Under the pieces are notes generated by a model. It ran no database searches. It worked only from the letters and a program-made list of their open reading frames with translations, and was not told where the DNA came from. Made by a program: the position numbers and the translations under genes. This document shows, piece by piece, positions 8,447-16,785 of a DNA stretch of 64,000 bases. The DNA comes from Nisaea sp. (GTDB taxonomy: Bacteria; Pseudomonadota; Alphaproteobacteria; Thalassobaculales; Thalassobaculaceae). Where the stretch lies: positions 1,178,001-1,242,000 of the forward strand of contig NZ_JAXMNY010000001.1 of the NCBI RefSeq assembly GCF_034670185.1, in the 5' to 3' direction. How positions within the stretch are numbered: position 1 is the stretch's first letter; every line of letters starts with the position of its first letter.

Positions 8447-10578
8447 TACGCGTTGTCCTTCCTGCTTGCCGAGGGAACGATCAGCGCATCGACGGCAACG
8501 GCGCCCTGACCTTCCGGAAGCACGATAAACGGATTGATATCGATGCTGTCCAGCTTGTCCGCATTCTCGGCGGCAAAGACGGAGAGTGCGGACAGAGCCT
8601 CGGCCAATGCCGCGATATCGGCGCGCGGTGCACCTCGCACGCCTTCCAGGACCTTGTAGCCCTTGATCTCGCGGATCATCCGGTGCGCTTCCTCGACCGA
8701 GAACGGGGCCAGTCGGAAGCTGACATCCTTCAGGACCTCAACCAGGATACCGCCGAGCCCGAACATGACCGCCGGGCCGAACACCGGATCAACCTGAACC
8801 CCGATGACGGTTTCCACACTGCCGGAGACCATCTCGCAGACGATTACCCCATCGATACTGGCATCAGGCCGTTTTTCTGCCGCTCGTGCCATCAGAGTTG
8901 CGAAACCGTCCCGCACGGCGTCCGCGCCCTCCAGCCCGACCAGTACGCCGCCAATCTCGGTTTTATGGGCGATATCCGGTGAGGCAATCTTCAGCACAAC
9001 CTTGCCGCCGAAAGATGCTGCATATGCAACGGCATCCTCCGCCGAGGTTGCGAGCTCCTCGCGAACGACAGGCAACCCGGCAGAAGCGAGAATCCGCTTT
9101 GCCTCATGCTCCGCCGTAGGATGATCCGGTACCGGTTCCGCATTTGCCGGCAACGCCGGAGTAATTCCCTGGTTCGCCGCAAAGGCACGGCCGAAATACA
9201 TCAACCCGTTCGCCGCCGTGATTGCCGGCACCGGATCGTCAAACATCGGGTAACCGTTGCTCTCATAAAACCGGCTGTTCTCTTCACTCGCGAGGATCGA
9301 GAAGAACAGATGCTTGTCCGGGTGGCTTTCCCGGATCGGCTTCAGGGTCTCGATAATGTCATGCGCGATTTCCGGGCGTGCCGCTACCGCAGTGAAGAAC
9401 GAGATGACGACGTCATAATCGCCCTCCTCCATCATGATCTTCAGGCAGGCGGCGATCGCATCGCGCTGATTGAAAACCTGCCCCGTCACATCTACCGGGT
9501 TACGGGCAGCAGCGTAGGGAAGCAGTTCCAGCATCTTCTTCTGCCCGGCCTCGGAAAACTCCGAGACATCCAGGCCAAGTGCCGACGCGCTGTCCGCCAT
9601 CTGTACGCCGAGACCGCCAGAGATCGTGATAAAGCCGATCTTGTTGCCGTCCGGAAAATGTCCCTGCTGGCAACCATAGGCGACCTCGAGCATCTCGTTC
9701 GCGTCGTCAGCGCGGTAGACACCATATTGCTTGAACATGCCGTCGATAACCGCATCCGTCCCGGCCAGAGCCGCCGTATGCGAGGCTGCAGCCGCCGCAC
9801 CGATATCGCTGCGACCGACCTTGACCATAATGATCGGCTTGCGCAGTGCCCGCGCTTTCTCGAAAGCAGCCCGGAGGCCCACCCCGTCACGAATGCCCTC
9901 GGCATAGGACATCACCACCTTCACCTCCGGATCGTCGAGGAGATAGGAAATGCATTCGGAAAGCTCGACATCGGACTCGTTGCCCGTGGTGATCCAGCGT
10001 CCGACCTTGAGGCCGCGCTTGCGGGCAAGATTGTAGATATGACCGCCATAGGCGCCGCTCTGGCTGGCGATGGCAATGGGTCCCGGTTCCGGCGGATCGA
10101 CCTGTGGCGAGGAGGAGAAGGTGCCGGTCCATCCGCTCGACGCATTGAACGCCCCGAGGCAATTGGGCCCGAGCACGCGGATGCCCGTCCGCTGGGAAAT
10201 CTCCGTCAGACGGGCCTGCATGGCCTCGCCTTCCGCGCCGAGCTCGGAAAACCCGGAGCTGAAGACGATACACGCCCCCACGCCTTTGGCCGCACAGGCC
10301 TCTATCGTCTCGGCGACTATCGGCGCCGGCAACGCGACGATGGCAACATCCACGGCTTCCGGCACGTCGCTGATCGTCGGATAGGCTTTGAAGCCCTGCA
10401 CGGTCTCCCGCTTCGGGTTCACCGGATAGATGGCGCCCTTGTAGCCGTGCCGCACGGAATAATCGATCGGCCGGCCACCAATCCGCATCGGATCGTCCGA
10501 CGCACCGATGACGGCGATGGATTTCGGCGCAACGAGCCTCGCCAGATTACGTTTCCGGATATCGCTCAGATCGTTCAT
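8446..10578 (-). CDS. Acyl-CoA synthetase (NDP-forming), acetate-CoA ligase family
   Basis: 710 residues. The order is a CoA-binding Rossmann domain (SIAVIGASDDPMRIGG), two succinyl-CoA-ligase-like domains including a His-phosphorylation-type segment VASQSGAYGGH, and a C-terminal ATP-grasp region (VVLKIASPDIAHKTEIGGV, VMFGLGGILVEVLKDV). Such enzymes interconvert acid + CoA + ATP and acyl-CoA + ADP + Pi in the cytoplasm. ATG 10578 is chosen because it forms an ATGA overlap with the SDR stop codon, whereas a longer frame to 10635 would run deep into that gene. It sits between a short-chain dehydrogenase and nitronate monooxygenase in one operon. The acid substrate is not known. Confidence 0.92.
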   Translation of the reverse strand: MNDLSDIRKRNLARLVAPKSIAVIGASDDPMRIGGRPIDYSVRHGYKGAIYPVNPKRETVQGFKAYPTISDVPEAVDVAIVALPAPIVAETIEACAAKGVGACIVFSSGFSELGAEGEAMQARLTEISQRTGIRVLGPNCLGAFNASSGWTGTFSSSPQVDPPEPGPIAIASQSGAYGGHIYNLARKRGLKVGRWITTGNESDVELSECISYLLDDPEVKVVMSYAEGIRDGVGLRAAFEKARALRKPIIMVKVGRSDIGAAAAASHTAALAGTDAVIDGMFKQYGVYRADDANEMLEVAYGCQQGHFPDGNKIGFITISGGLGVQMADSASALGLDVSEFSEAGQKKMLELLPYAAARNPVDVTGQVFNQRDAIAACLKIMMEEGDYDVVISFFTAVAARPEIAHDIIETLKPIRESHPDKHLFFSILASEENSRFYESNGYPMFDDPVPAITAANGLMYFGRAFAANQGITPALPANAEPVPDHPTAEHEAKRILASAGLPVVREELATSAEDAVAYAASFGGKVVLKIASPDIAHKTEIGGVLVGLEGADAVRDGFATLMARAAEKRPDASIDGVIVCEMVSGSVETVIGVQVDPVFGPAVMFGLGGILVEVLKDVSFRLAPFSVEEAHRMIREIKGYKVLEGVRGAPRADIAALAEALSALSVFAAENADKLDSIDINPFIVLPEGQGAVAVDALIVPSASRKDNA

Positions 10579-11297
10579 AGCGGTGCCGACCCAATGGTGA
10601 GACCGCCGCAGACATAGAGCACCTGGCCTGTACAAAATCCGGCATCCTCGCCCGCGAAGAACGCCACGGCCGAGGCGACGTCCTCCGGCTGGCCGATCCG
10701 GCCTACCGGGATCGCCGCCTCGATGGCGTTACGGCTGTCGGAGCCAACCGGGTTGCCTTCTTCGAACATCTCGGTGGCAATCGGTCCCGGGGCGACGCAA
10801 TTCACGGTGATACCGTCCGGCCCGGTCTCGATGGCCCAGGTCCGGGTGGCGGCGGCTATGCCGCCCTTCGTCACCGCGTAGGCACTGCGCCCATGTTTTC
10901 CGAGCGCGGCACGCGAGCCGATATTGATCACTCGTCCGAACCCGCGCTTCCGCATGCCTGGCAAGACGGCCTGCATGCACTGATACGGCGCTCGAACATT
11001 GACGGACATAAGATGCTGCAGCGTCTCCGGCGTCACTTCCTCGATGGTTCCAAGCGGGGCGATGCCGGCATTGTTCACCAAGACATCGATCTCGAATTCA
11101 TCGACGATCGCAGCCAGCGCCCCACGCGTGGCATCGACGTCGTTCAGATCTGCCGTTCTGAACGTGCCATCAAACCTGCCGGTCGGAGCTGTCCGCGCCA
11201 AACCGACAACGCTATATCCACGATCTGCAAGATACGCCGCAACGGAGCGTCCGATGCCGCGACTCGCGCCTGTCACCAAAACAGTTCTAGCACCCAT
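10575..11297 (-). CDS. SDR family oxidoreductase (FabG-like)
   Basis: 240 residues. A classical short-chain dehydrogenase with the cofactor motif TGASRGIGRSVA, NNAGIAPLG, catalytic Ser in INIGSRAALG and the YAVTKGG Tyr/Lys pair, then VAPGPIATEMF. The basic residue after TGAS and the ARTAP segment at the end of beta-2 suggest NADPH preference, but this is weak. It is the first gene of the minus-strand operon that continues with acyl-CoA synthetase (ATGA overlap). Probable reaction: reduction or oxidation of a ketoacyl/hydroxyacyl compound. The promoter lies in the 11298-11500 gap shared with the divergent alcohol dehydrogenase. Confidence 0.92.
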   Translation of the reverse strand: MGARTVLVTGASRGIGRSVAAYLADRGYSVVGLARTAPTGRFDGTFRTADLNDVDATRGALAAIVDEFEIDVLVNNAGIAPLGTIEEVTPETLQHLMSVNVRAPYQCMQAVLPGMRKRGFGRVINIGSRAALGKHGRSAYAVTKGGIAAATRTWAIETGPDGITVNCVAPGPIATEMFEEGNPVGSDSRNAIEAAIPVGRIGQPEDVASAVAFFAGEDAGFCTGQVLYVCGGLTIGSAPL

Positions 11298-11455
11298 ATT
11301 CTTCCCTTCCCCGGATCCGGCTGATTTCGGTCTCTTGCCGAATTGTCACCGATCTTTTCGCGGTATCTCGTTCGGATTCCGCGAGAATGTTTTTCAAGAC
11401 AATGCCAGTCTCGCAGCTTGTTGGCGGCACACAAGACCGCCTAGAGTTACGAAAA

Positions 11456-11470
11456 CGAAATTGAATTTCG
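11456..11470. promoter_or_regulatory. Palindrome between the divergent SDR operon and alcohol dehydrogenase
   Basis: CGAAATT-G-AATTTCG is a perfect dyad with 7-base arms around one base. It lies 30 bases before the dehydrogenase ATG, upstream of AGGAGG (11485-11490), in the gap shared with the operon starting at 11297. It is a candidate operator; the binding protein is unknown. Confidence 0.4.
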
Positions 11471-11500
11471 CAATAGCGATTAACAGGAGGAAACAGGTCC

Positions 11501-12562
11501 ATGCAAATGCGTAGTTGGAAAGTCACCGATTTCGGGAAGCCGCTGGAAATGATCCAGCAGGAGATCCCGGAGCCGACCGGAACCGAAGTTCTCGTCAAGG
11601 TGACGCGCTGCGGGGTCTGCCACTCCGATCTGCATATCGGCGACGGCTATTTTGATCTCGGTTCTGCCGGGCGCCTTAACATGGGCGATCGAGGCGTGCC
11701 CTTGCCGCATGTGCTTGGTCACGAAATCCTCGGTGAGGTGGTCAAAGGTGGCCCGGATGCGGGCCCCGTTCCGACCGGTGAGACCAAACTGATCCATCCC
11801 TGGATCGGCTGTGGCGAATGCTCTATCTGCAAGTCTGGGCAAGAGAACCACTGCGCCAAGCCACGTACCCTCGGCGTTTATCGCGACGGCGGGTATCAGG
11901 AATATGTCCTGGTTCCGCACGCGATGTTCCTGGTCGATATCGGCGATGTCGATCCCTCCGAGGCAACGCCTTTTGCCTGCTCCGGCGTCACGGTCTACAG
12001 CGCACTCAAGAAGGCGCAGCCGGTGCTCGACGACGAATGGCTGGTGATCATGGGCGCTGGCGGGCTTGGCCTTGCGGCTGTCGGCATCGCCCGCGCCATG
12101 GGATTCAAGCAGATCCTGTCCTGTGACATCGACGACAAGAAGCTGGCGGCAGCGAAGGAAATGGGTGCGACCGCGACCCTGAATATCTCCGGTGACGATG
12201 CGGCCAAAGCTCTGGCCGCGGCCACCAGCGGTGGGCCGCGCGCCGTTGTCGATACTGTCGGGGCCAATCCGACCGCCAAGCTCGGCTATGGATCGCTCGT
12301 CAAGGGCGGTCGCTATGTCATTGTCGGCCTTTATGGCGGCGATTTTACCATCCCGCTGCCTACCCTTCCGCTTCGCGCTGCCTCGGTCATCGGCTCCTAT
12401 GTCGGCAGCCTGAAGGAGCTGAAGGAGCTCATGGAACTGGTGAAGGCGGGCAAGGTGAAGCAGGTACCGATCGAGAACCGACCGATGGACCAGGTTCAGA
12501 GGAGCCTGGATGAACTCCGCGCCGGCAAGATTGTCGGCCGCGTGGTACTGACGAACGACTGA
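11501..12562 (+). CDS. Zinc-dependent alcohol dehydrogenase (MDR superfamily)
   Basis: 353 residues. The catalytic-zinc segment is CGVCHSDLHIGDG with GHE following. The structural-zinc lobe has four Cys in GCGECSICKSGQENHC, and the NAD(P)-binding glycine motif is MGAGGLGLAAVG. Asp in SCDIDDKK at the end of beta-2 favours NAD over NADP. These cytosolic enzymes oxidise alcohols to aldehydes or ketones. ATG 11501 follows AGGAGG ten bases upstream and the start is clear. The gene stands alone between the palindrome at 11456 and the strong terminator at 12570. The substrate is unknown; the insert YFDLGSAGRLNMGDRG distinguishes it from textbook ethanol dehydrogenases. Confidence 0.93.
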   Translation: MQMRSWKVTDFGKPLEMIQQEIPEPTGTEVLVKVTRCGVCHSDLHIGDGYFDLGSAGRLNMGDRGVPLPHVLGHEILGEVVKGGPDAGPVPTGETKLIHPWIGCGECSICKSGQENHCAKPRTLGVYRDGGYQEYVLVPHAMFLVDIGDVDPSEATPFACSGVTVYSALKKAQPVLDDEWLVIMGAGGLGLAAVGIARAMGFKQILSCDIDDKKLAAAKEMGATATLNISGDDAAKALAAATSGGPRAVVDTVGANPTAKLGYGSLVKGGRYVIVGLYGGDFTIPLPTLPLRAASVIGSYVGSLKELKELMELVKAGKVKQVPIENRPMDQVQRSLDELRAGKIVGRVVLTND

Positions 12563-12569
12563 GAAAATT

Positions 12570-12610
12570 GCGCCGGGCGGTCGACGTCCCGCCCGGCGCA
12601 CTATTTCTTC
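12570..12610 (+). terminator. Rho-independent terminator after alcohol dehydrogenase
   Basis: A perfect 11-base stem GCGCCGGGCGG / CCGCCCGGCGC (12570-12580 and 12589-12599) with an 8-base loop starts 8 bases after the stop codon. A T-rich but interrupted tail (ACTATTTCTT) follows. Confidence 0.8.
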
Positions 12611-12687
12611 AAGATCTTTCTTGTTATTTATTTCGGGCTGCGGATGTATTCTCTCCGTAGCACTTCATCCAGCCTGGAATATTTCTC

Positions 12688-13596
12688 ATGCGCGTCCTTC
12701 TGCTCGGCGGCACCGGCTCTATCGGTTCCGCCATACTCGAAGAGCTGCTTTCACATCAGCATCAGGTGACAGCCTTGGCCCGCTCCGACAAAGCGGCAGA
12801 GCTGCTGCGCGCCAAAGGGGCGGAGCCACTCCCCGGCGACCTGACGAGACCGGCCGAATGGGCGGGGGCCGTCACCGAAGTCGATGCCGTCATCCAGGCT
12901 GCCGCCGCGTTCGACACCGACATGGGCGCAATCGACAAATCAGTGCTCGAAGCTATCGCCGCCGCGGCCTCCGGACGGGATGTCCCGCTCCGCGTCCTCT
13001 ATACAGGCGGTTGCTGGCTCTTTGGTGAAACCGGCAACCGGGTCGCCGATGAAAGCATGCCGTTTGATCCGTTGCCCAGCTTCGCTTGGATGGTGGAGAA
13101 CTGGGAATGGCTGCGCAAGGCACCGGGTATCGCCCCGATCCTGATTCACCCGGCGATGGTCTATGACGAGGCGGGCGGCGTCCTCCATCGCTATCTGGAT
13201 GCGGCGTCGCAAGGCGTCTCGATAGAGATTTGGGGATCTGCGGATGTGCGCTGGCCACTCGTCCACCGAGCGGATCTTGCATCCGCCTACCGGCTCGCGC
13301 TGGAAAAGGGAATTCCCGGGGAAAGCTATTGCGTTGCAGCCGAAAGCGGCGTCCCGACCGGCGCGCTTGCCGATGCGATCAAAAAACGGGCCGGCTCTCT
13401 TGCGCCGCACATGGTCCTTCCCGTTGCCGAGGCGGTTGCCCGCCATGGCGCATGGGCTGCCGGCCCGGCGCTGCAACAACGGATGCGCAGCAGGAAGATA
13501 AAACGGGAGCTCGGCTGGGGGCCGCGCCATACCGATGCGGTTGCATTGCTCGGCAGCCGCCCCCCGATGGATCAGGGATCGTTCGGCCGCCAGTAG
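12688..13596 (+). CDS. NAD(P)-dependent epimerase/dehydratase family protein
   Basis: 302 residues of an extended SDR. The N-terminal glycine motif is LLLGGTGSIGSAI, followed by ALARSDKAAELL and then a GDLTRPAEWAG segment. A WPLVHRADLASAYRLALEKG block is typical of this family. The classic YxxxK pair is not obvious: the region after VLYTGGCWLFG contains no clear Tyr-x3-Lys. It may therefore be an atypical (NmrA-like or binding-only) member. ATG 12688 has no strong ribosome site. Its 3' end overlaps the convergent sulfatase gene by 25 bases, so both reading frames share terminal sequence. Function unknown beyond nucleotide binding. Confidence 0.82.
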   Translation: MRVLLLGGTGSIGSAILEELLSHQHQVTALARSDKAAELLRAKGAEPLPGDLTRPAEWAGAVTEVDAVIQAAAAFDTDMGAIDKSVLEAIAAAASGRDVPLRVLYTGGCWLFGETGNRVADESMPFDPLPSFAWMVENWEWLRKAPGIAPILIHPAMVYDEAGGVLHRYLDAASQGVSIEIWGSADVRWPLVHRADLASAYRLALEKGIPGESYCVAAESGVPTGALADAIKKRAGSLAPHMVLPVAEAVARHGAWAAGPALQQRMRSRKIKRELGWGPRHTDAVALLGSRPPMDQGSFGRQ

Positions 13597-15164
13597 CCGA
13601 TCAGGATCCCCTGCCGGTCCGCGCCGCCCGTTCTGGCGACGATCTCATCGTCAGAAATGGTGACGCGAAGCCGACGGTTCCGGAACCAGGTGAACAGCTT
13701 CTCGTGCAGCTCGGCCCGGATCGCGGCGTGACCCGGGTCGGCGCCGAGGTCCGAAAACTCGTCCGGATCGGCGTCGAGATCGAAAAGCTGCGGCCGAAAC
13801 TTTTCGTGCAGAACATATTTCCAGCGCTCGGTCCGCAGCATGAAACAGCGGGCATCCATCGGGTCGAGACCGAGGTCGGCACGGGCATCCCGTCCTGAAT
13901 AATCGCTTTCGGAAACCGCGAAGGACCGCCAGTCGACATTTTCACCCTCAAGCAGCGGCATCAGGGAACGGCCTTCCAGCCGATGATAGGGAACCTCTCC
14001 CCCCGCCGCCTCGATGAAAGTCGGCACCAGATCGATAGCCTCGACCAACTCCTGCGAGACCGTTCCCCGCGTTGCGTCCGCCGCAGCACGCGGATCGCAG
14101 ACGATCATCGGGATGCGCACGGATGCCTCATGGAACAGGTCCTTCTCGCCGAGCCAGTGGTCGCCGAGATAGTCCCCGTGATCGGACGTGAAGACGATCA
14201 TGGTATCGTCGAGCCGGCCGAGGCGCTCCAGTTCCCCCATCAGGCGGCCAAAATGATCGTCGATCTGCTTGATCAGCCCCATATAGGCGGGAACGATCGT
14301 TGTTCGTGCTTCCGGGCGCCGGAACAGGCTGCTGTCCTTGTGCCGCATGAAAGCCGCATAGACCGGATGCGGGTCAGTTTCCTCACGGGCGTCCCGGTGC
14401 ACTGGGAGAATCTGCTCTGGCCCGTAGAGCGACGCATAGGGTTCGGGAACGATGTATGGCCAATGCGGCTTGATGTAGGACAGATGCAGGCACCAGGGCC
14501 GGTCGCCCATCCCGGTGATGAAATCGATTGCCCGATCGGTCATGTAGGGCGTCTCGCTGTCCTCCTCACGGATACTCGCAGCGCCGTTCGAATGCCCCCA
14601 ATACCAGCCGTCCAGGGACTCACCCGTCTCGCCTCGCACCGAATTCGCATGACTGGACCAGGGGTTTTCGCCGGAATAGCCCTTCTGGCGAAGGAAATGA
14701 TTGTAAGGCAGATCCGGATCGACGCTCCGGTCCGGGTGCAGACCGTCATCCCGCTCGAACGGCTCGAAGCCGCATTCGGAGACCAGCACGCCATGTTCCG
14801 AAACAGGGTTCATGCCAAGCCGGGCCATGCCCGCACGGTCTTCCTTCATGTGAGTCTTGCCGGCCAGCGCAACCCTGAGGCCGAGCGGCCGCAGATAGTC
14901 GCCAAGGGTCCATTCATCGACACGCAGTGGGTAGTTATTCCACCCCGCGCCGTGGCTGAACATGTACCGGCCCGTATAGAACGACATTCGAGATGGCCCG
15001 CAGATCGGCGATTGACAGAATGCCCGGTCGAAACGGACCCCGCGCGCCGCCAGGGCGTCGATATGCGGGGTATGAAGATGAGGATGACCGGCGCAGGACA
15101 GGTAATCCCAGCGCAACTGATCACACATCACGAAGAGGATGTTCCGGACGGTCTTTCCGCTCAT
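13572..15164 (-). CDS. Sulfatase (formylglycine-type), alkaline phosphatase superfamily
   Basis: 530 residues. The sulfatase signature CGPSRMSFYTG begins at Cys55, which fits the C-x-P-x-R rule for conversion to formylglycine. Metal-binding residues are visible in VMCDQLRWD near the N-terminus and VFTSDHGDYLGDH in the C-terminal half, with FRNRRLRV at the end. No signal peptide is present, so it is probably cytoplasmic and acts on an imported sulfate ester, phosphonate or related monoester. A formylglycine-generating enzyme is not encoded here and would have to lie elsewhere. The downstream end overlaps the convergent epimerase by 25 bases. The MaoC-like gene upstream ends 4 bases before its ATG, so the two share a transcript. 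Confidence 0.92.
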   Translation of the reverse strand: MSGKTVRNILFVMCDQLRWDYLSCAGHPHLHTPHIDALAARGVRFDRAFCQSPICGPSRMSFYTGRYMFSHGAGWNNYPLRVDEWTLGDYLRPLGLRVALAGKTHMKEDRAGMARLGMNPVSEHGVLVSECGFEPFERDDGLHPDRSVDPDLPYNHFLRQKGYSGENPWSSHANSVRGETGESLDGWYWGHSNGAASIREEDSETPYMTDRAIDFITGMGDRPWCLHLSYIKPHWPYIVPEPYASLYGPEQILPVHRDAREETDPHPVYAAFMRHKDSSLFRRPEARTTIVPAYMGLIKQIDDHFGRLMGELERLGRLDDTMIVFTSDHGDYLGDHWLGEKDLFHEASVRIPMIVCDPRAAADATRGTVSQELVEAIDLVPTFIEAAGGEVPYHRLEGRSLMPLLEGENVDWRSFAVSESDYSGRDARADLGLDPMDARCFMLRTERWKYVLHEKFRPQLFDLDADPDEFSDLGADPGHAAIRAELHEKLFTWFRNRRLRVTISDDEIVARTGGADRQGILIGYWRPNDP

Positions 15165-15168
15165 CTGG

Positions 15169-15993
15169 TCAGGCGTAGGAAAGCGAAGAGACGGTCAGCT
15201 CGGCAGTCATCTTCCCGCCCGCATTCAAGGCGCGCATGCTGTCGATAAAGCCGGTTTTTGCCCGGTGCAGCCAAAGGCTTGCTTCTTCATCCCAGAACAC
15301 GGGTCGGCGGAAGGTCGCCGCCAGCTCGAACGAAGCCGGAGGCCCATCCTCAGTAAGTTTACCCATCATCCAGACCATGGTCTGCAGACCCTGCGCGAGC
15401 GGCGCGCGGTAGCCGAGGTTAGCGGCGAAATCAGGCTCGAAATGGATCAGGTTTCCGACATCTGAAGAAAACAGTGTAACATCCTCCGGAGTCATACTTT
15501 TCTCGGAAGATAACGTATATCCGTCCCGTGGATCGGACGGAGTTGATTGGGCCGCCTTTTTTGCCGCCGCCGCCCACTTTTCCCTGTCTGGAACCAATCC
15601 AATAACATCCGCAGTGAGTGCAACTGTCCCGTCTTTCCGCACAAACTCAAATTTACGGTGCAACCGATGGCCGCGCGGGACCTCTTCATATGCCTCGATC
15701 CAGCCGCGCTGGGTGACGGTCTCCCCTACGGCGATCGGCTTCAACTGCCGGAACCGCTGTTCTGTTTGGACCAAACCATCGACTTGATGACCCGCCGCTC
15801 GCATGGCCTTGAAACAATCCTGCCCGAACAAGCCGGCCGCTGCCTGATCGCCATAGAGCGCGGGATTGACACCACAGGCCTGCAACCTGCTGTCCTGATA
15901 TTCCCGCGTGCGGATCACGGGCCGCTCCGGGAAGCGGAAACCAGGATAGAATTCTTCCGTCTTGGTGCGCGGCGCAGGGGCTGCATGGACCAT
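15169..15993 (-). CDS. MaoC-like hot-dog fold dehydratase/thioesterase family protein
   Basis: 274 residues, long enough for two hot-dog folds. The C-terminal half has DVGNLIHFEPDFAANLGYRAPLAQGLQTM, which resembles the hydratase-2 motif (D-x4-H-x5-A...G) with the final HG changed to QG. The N-terminal half is less conserved. MaoC-like proteins hydrate enoyl-CoA or related thioesters. The His-to-Gln change could alter catalysis, and this is inferred from the sequence alone. ATG 15993 is chosen because GGGAGAG precedes it. It is the upstream partner of the sulfatase (4-base gap) and lies 23 bases after the methyltransferase stop. Confidence 0.75.
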   Translation of the reverse strand: MVHAAPAPRTKTEEFYPGFRFPERPVIRTREYQDSRLQACGVNPALYGDQAAAGLFGQDCFKAMRAAGHQVDGLVQTEQRFRQLKPIAVGETVTQRGWIEAYEEVPRGHRLHRKFEFVRKDGTVALTADVIGLVPDREKWAAAAKKAAQSTPSDPRDGYTLSSEKSMTPEDVTLFSSDVGNLIHFEPDFAANLGYRAPLAQGLQTMVWMMGKLTEDGPPASFELAATFRRPVFWDEEASLWLHRAKTGFIDSMRALNAGGKMTAELTVSSLSYA

Positions 15994-16016
15994 TTCACTC
16001 TCCCGCCAGAAAGGCA

Positions 16017-16730
16017 CTAGAAAGAAGGATAGGCTACAACTCGATCACCGATTTTGACCACCTTGTGCTGATAATCGGGAGAGTGAGATCGTATTTCAAC
16101 TGTCGCCTCCGACCGCAACAAGAACTGCTCGGCAAACACCGTGACACCTGCGTGAAGCGACTTTGCCAAAACGTAGGAGGGAAAAAACTCCGAGATCATC
16201 GTTATGGCGACAAGATGCGCCCCTGATTCCCTGATAAAGTCACGCACACCAGAGACAACGCCGAAACCACGCGCCCGCGCCTCCGGACTGTTGGAAAAGT
16301 CATGCCCGAGTATCAGCCCATCGGGCTTTACCTTCGGCCAAACGAGTCGAAGATCCTCTCGTACCGCGTCACGCGTATGCATGGCATCCACATAGGCCCA
16401 GTCGAAGGTATGGTCTTCGAATTCCGGGAGCACATCCTGCGAGAAGCCGCGTTGAACATGGACCACGCCGCTTTCGATTTCGGCACTGAATTTTCTCAGG
16501 ACCGCCCGGTAACGCTCCTCGTTCGCCTCATCGTCAACATTGTTGGCATCCAGCTGGTAGTCCTGCCGGCTTTGGTGGACCCAGGGATCCACCAGATGGA
16601 GATGCGATGGTTTGGCCATCTCGAGAATATCAGAGGAAAACACACCTTCGGCGACACCGATCTCGATCGCCGCACCGCCCGTTGGCAGGCAGGCGAGCAG
16701 GTTTTTCCGAGTCATTTTACCGACCAGCAT
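16017..16730 (-). CDS. Class I SAM-dependent methyltransferase (Methyltransf_24 type)
   Basis: 237 residues. The SAM-binding motif I is AAIEIGVAEGVFSSDIL, followed by HLHLVDPW and a DWAYVDAMHTRDAVREDL segment that matches the Methyltransf_24 group, often linked to carbohydrate or cell-surface modification. The C-terminal 60 residues are not recognised. ATG 16730 is used, with an in-frame ATG at 16715 as the alternative. It is the probable first gene of a three-gene minus-strand unit with the MaoC-like protein and sulfatase, although the functional connection is not obvious. The acceptor is unknown. Confidence 0.78.
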   Translation of the reverse strand: MLVGKMTRKNLLACLPTGGAAIEIGVAEGVFSSDILEMAKPSHLHLVDPWVHQSRQDYQLDANNVDDEANEERYRAVLRKFSAEIESGVVHVQRGFSQDVLPEFEDHTFDWAYVDAMHTRDAVREDLRLVWPKVKPDGLILGHDFSNSPEARARGFGVVSGVRDFIRESGAHLVAITMISEFFPSYVLAKSLHAGVTVFAEQFLLRSEATVEIRSHSPDYQHKVVKIGDRVVAYPSF

Positions 16731-16785
16731 TGCCTTCCGACTCTCACAAAGCCCAGATTAACAAAGGCACCGAACAGATTCTCTT

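Noticed and set aside
9106..10617. A 503-codon plus-strand frame opposite the acyl-CoA synthetase gene.
   Set aside because: Arg/Asp-rich shadow of the real gene with no domain and no start signal.
11480..12601. A 373-codon minus frame opposite alcohol dehydrogenase.
   Set aside because: The plus-strand gene has all zinc and cofactor motifs and a terminator; the minus frame has none.
13983..15248. A 421-codon plus-strand frame opposite the sulfatase.
   Set aside because: Sequence of the true gene accounts for it; it carries no recognised motif.
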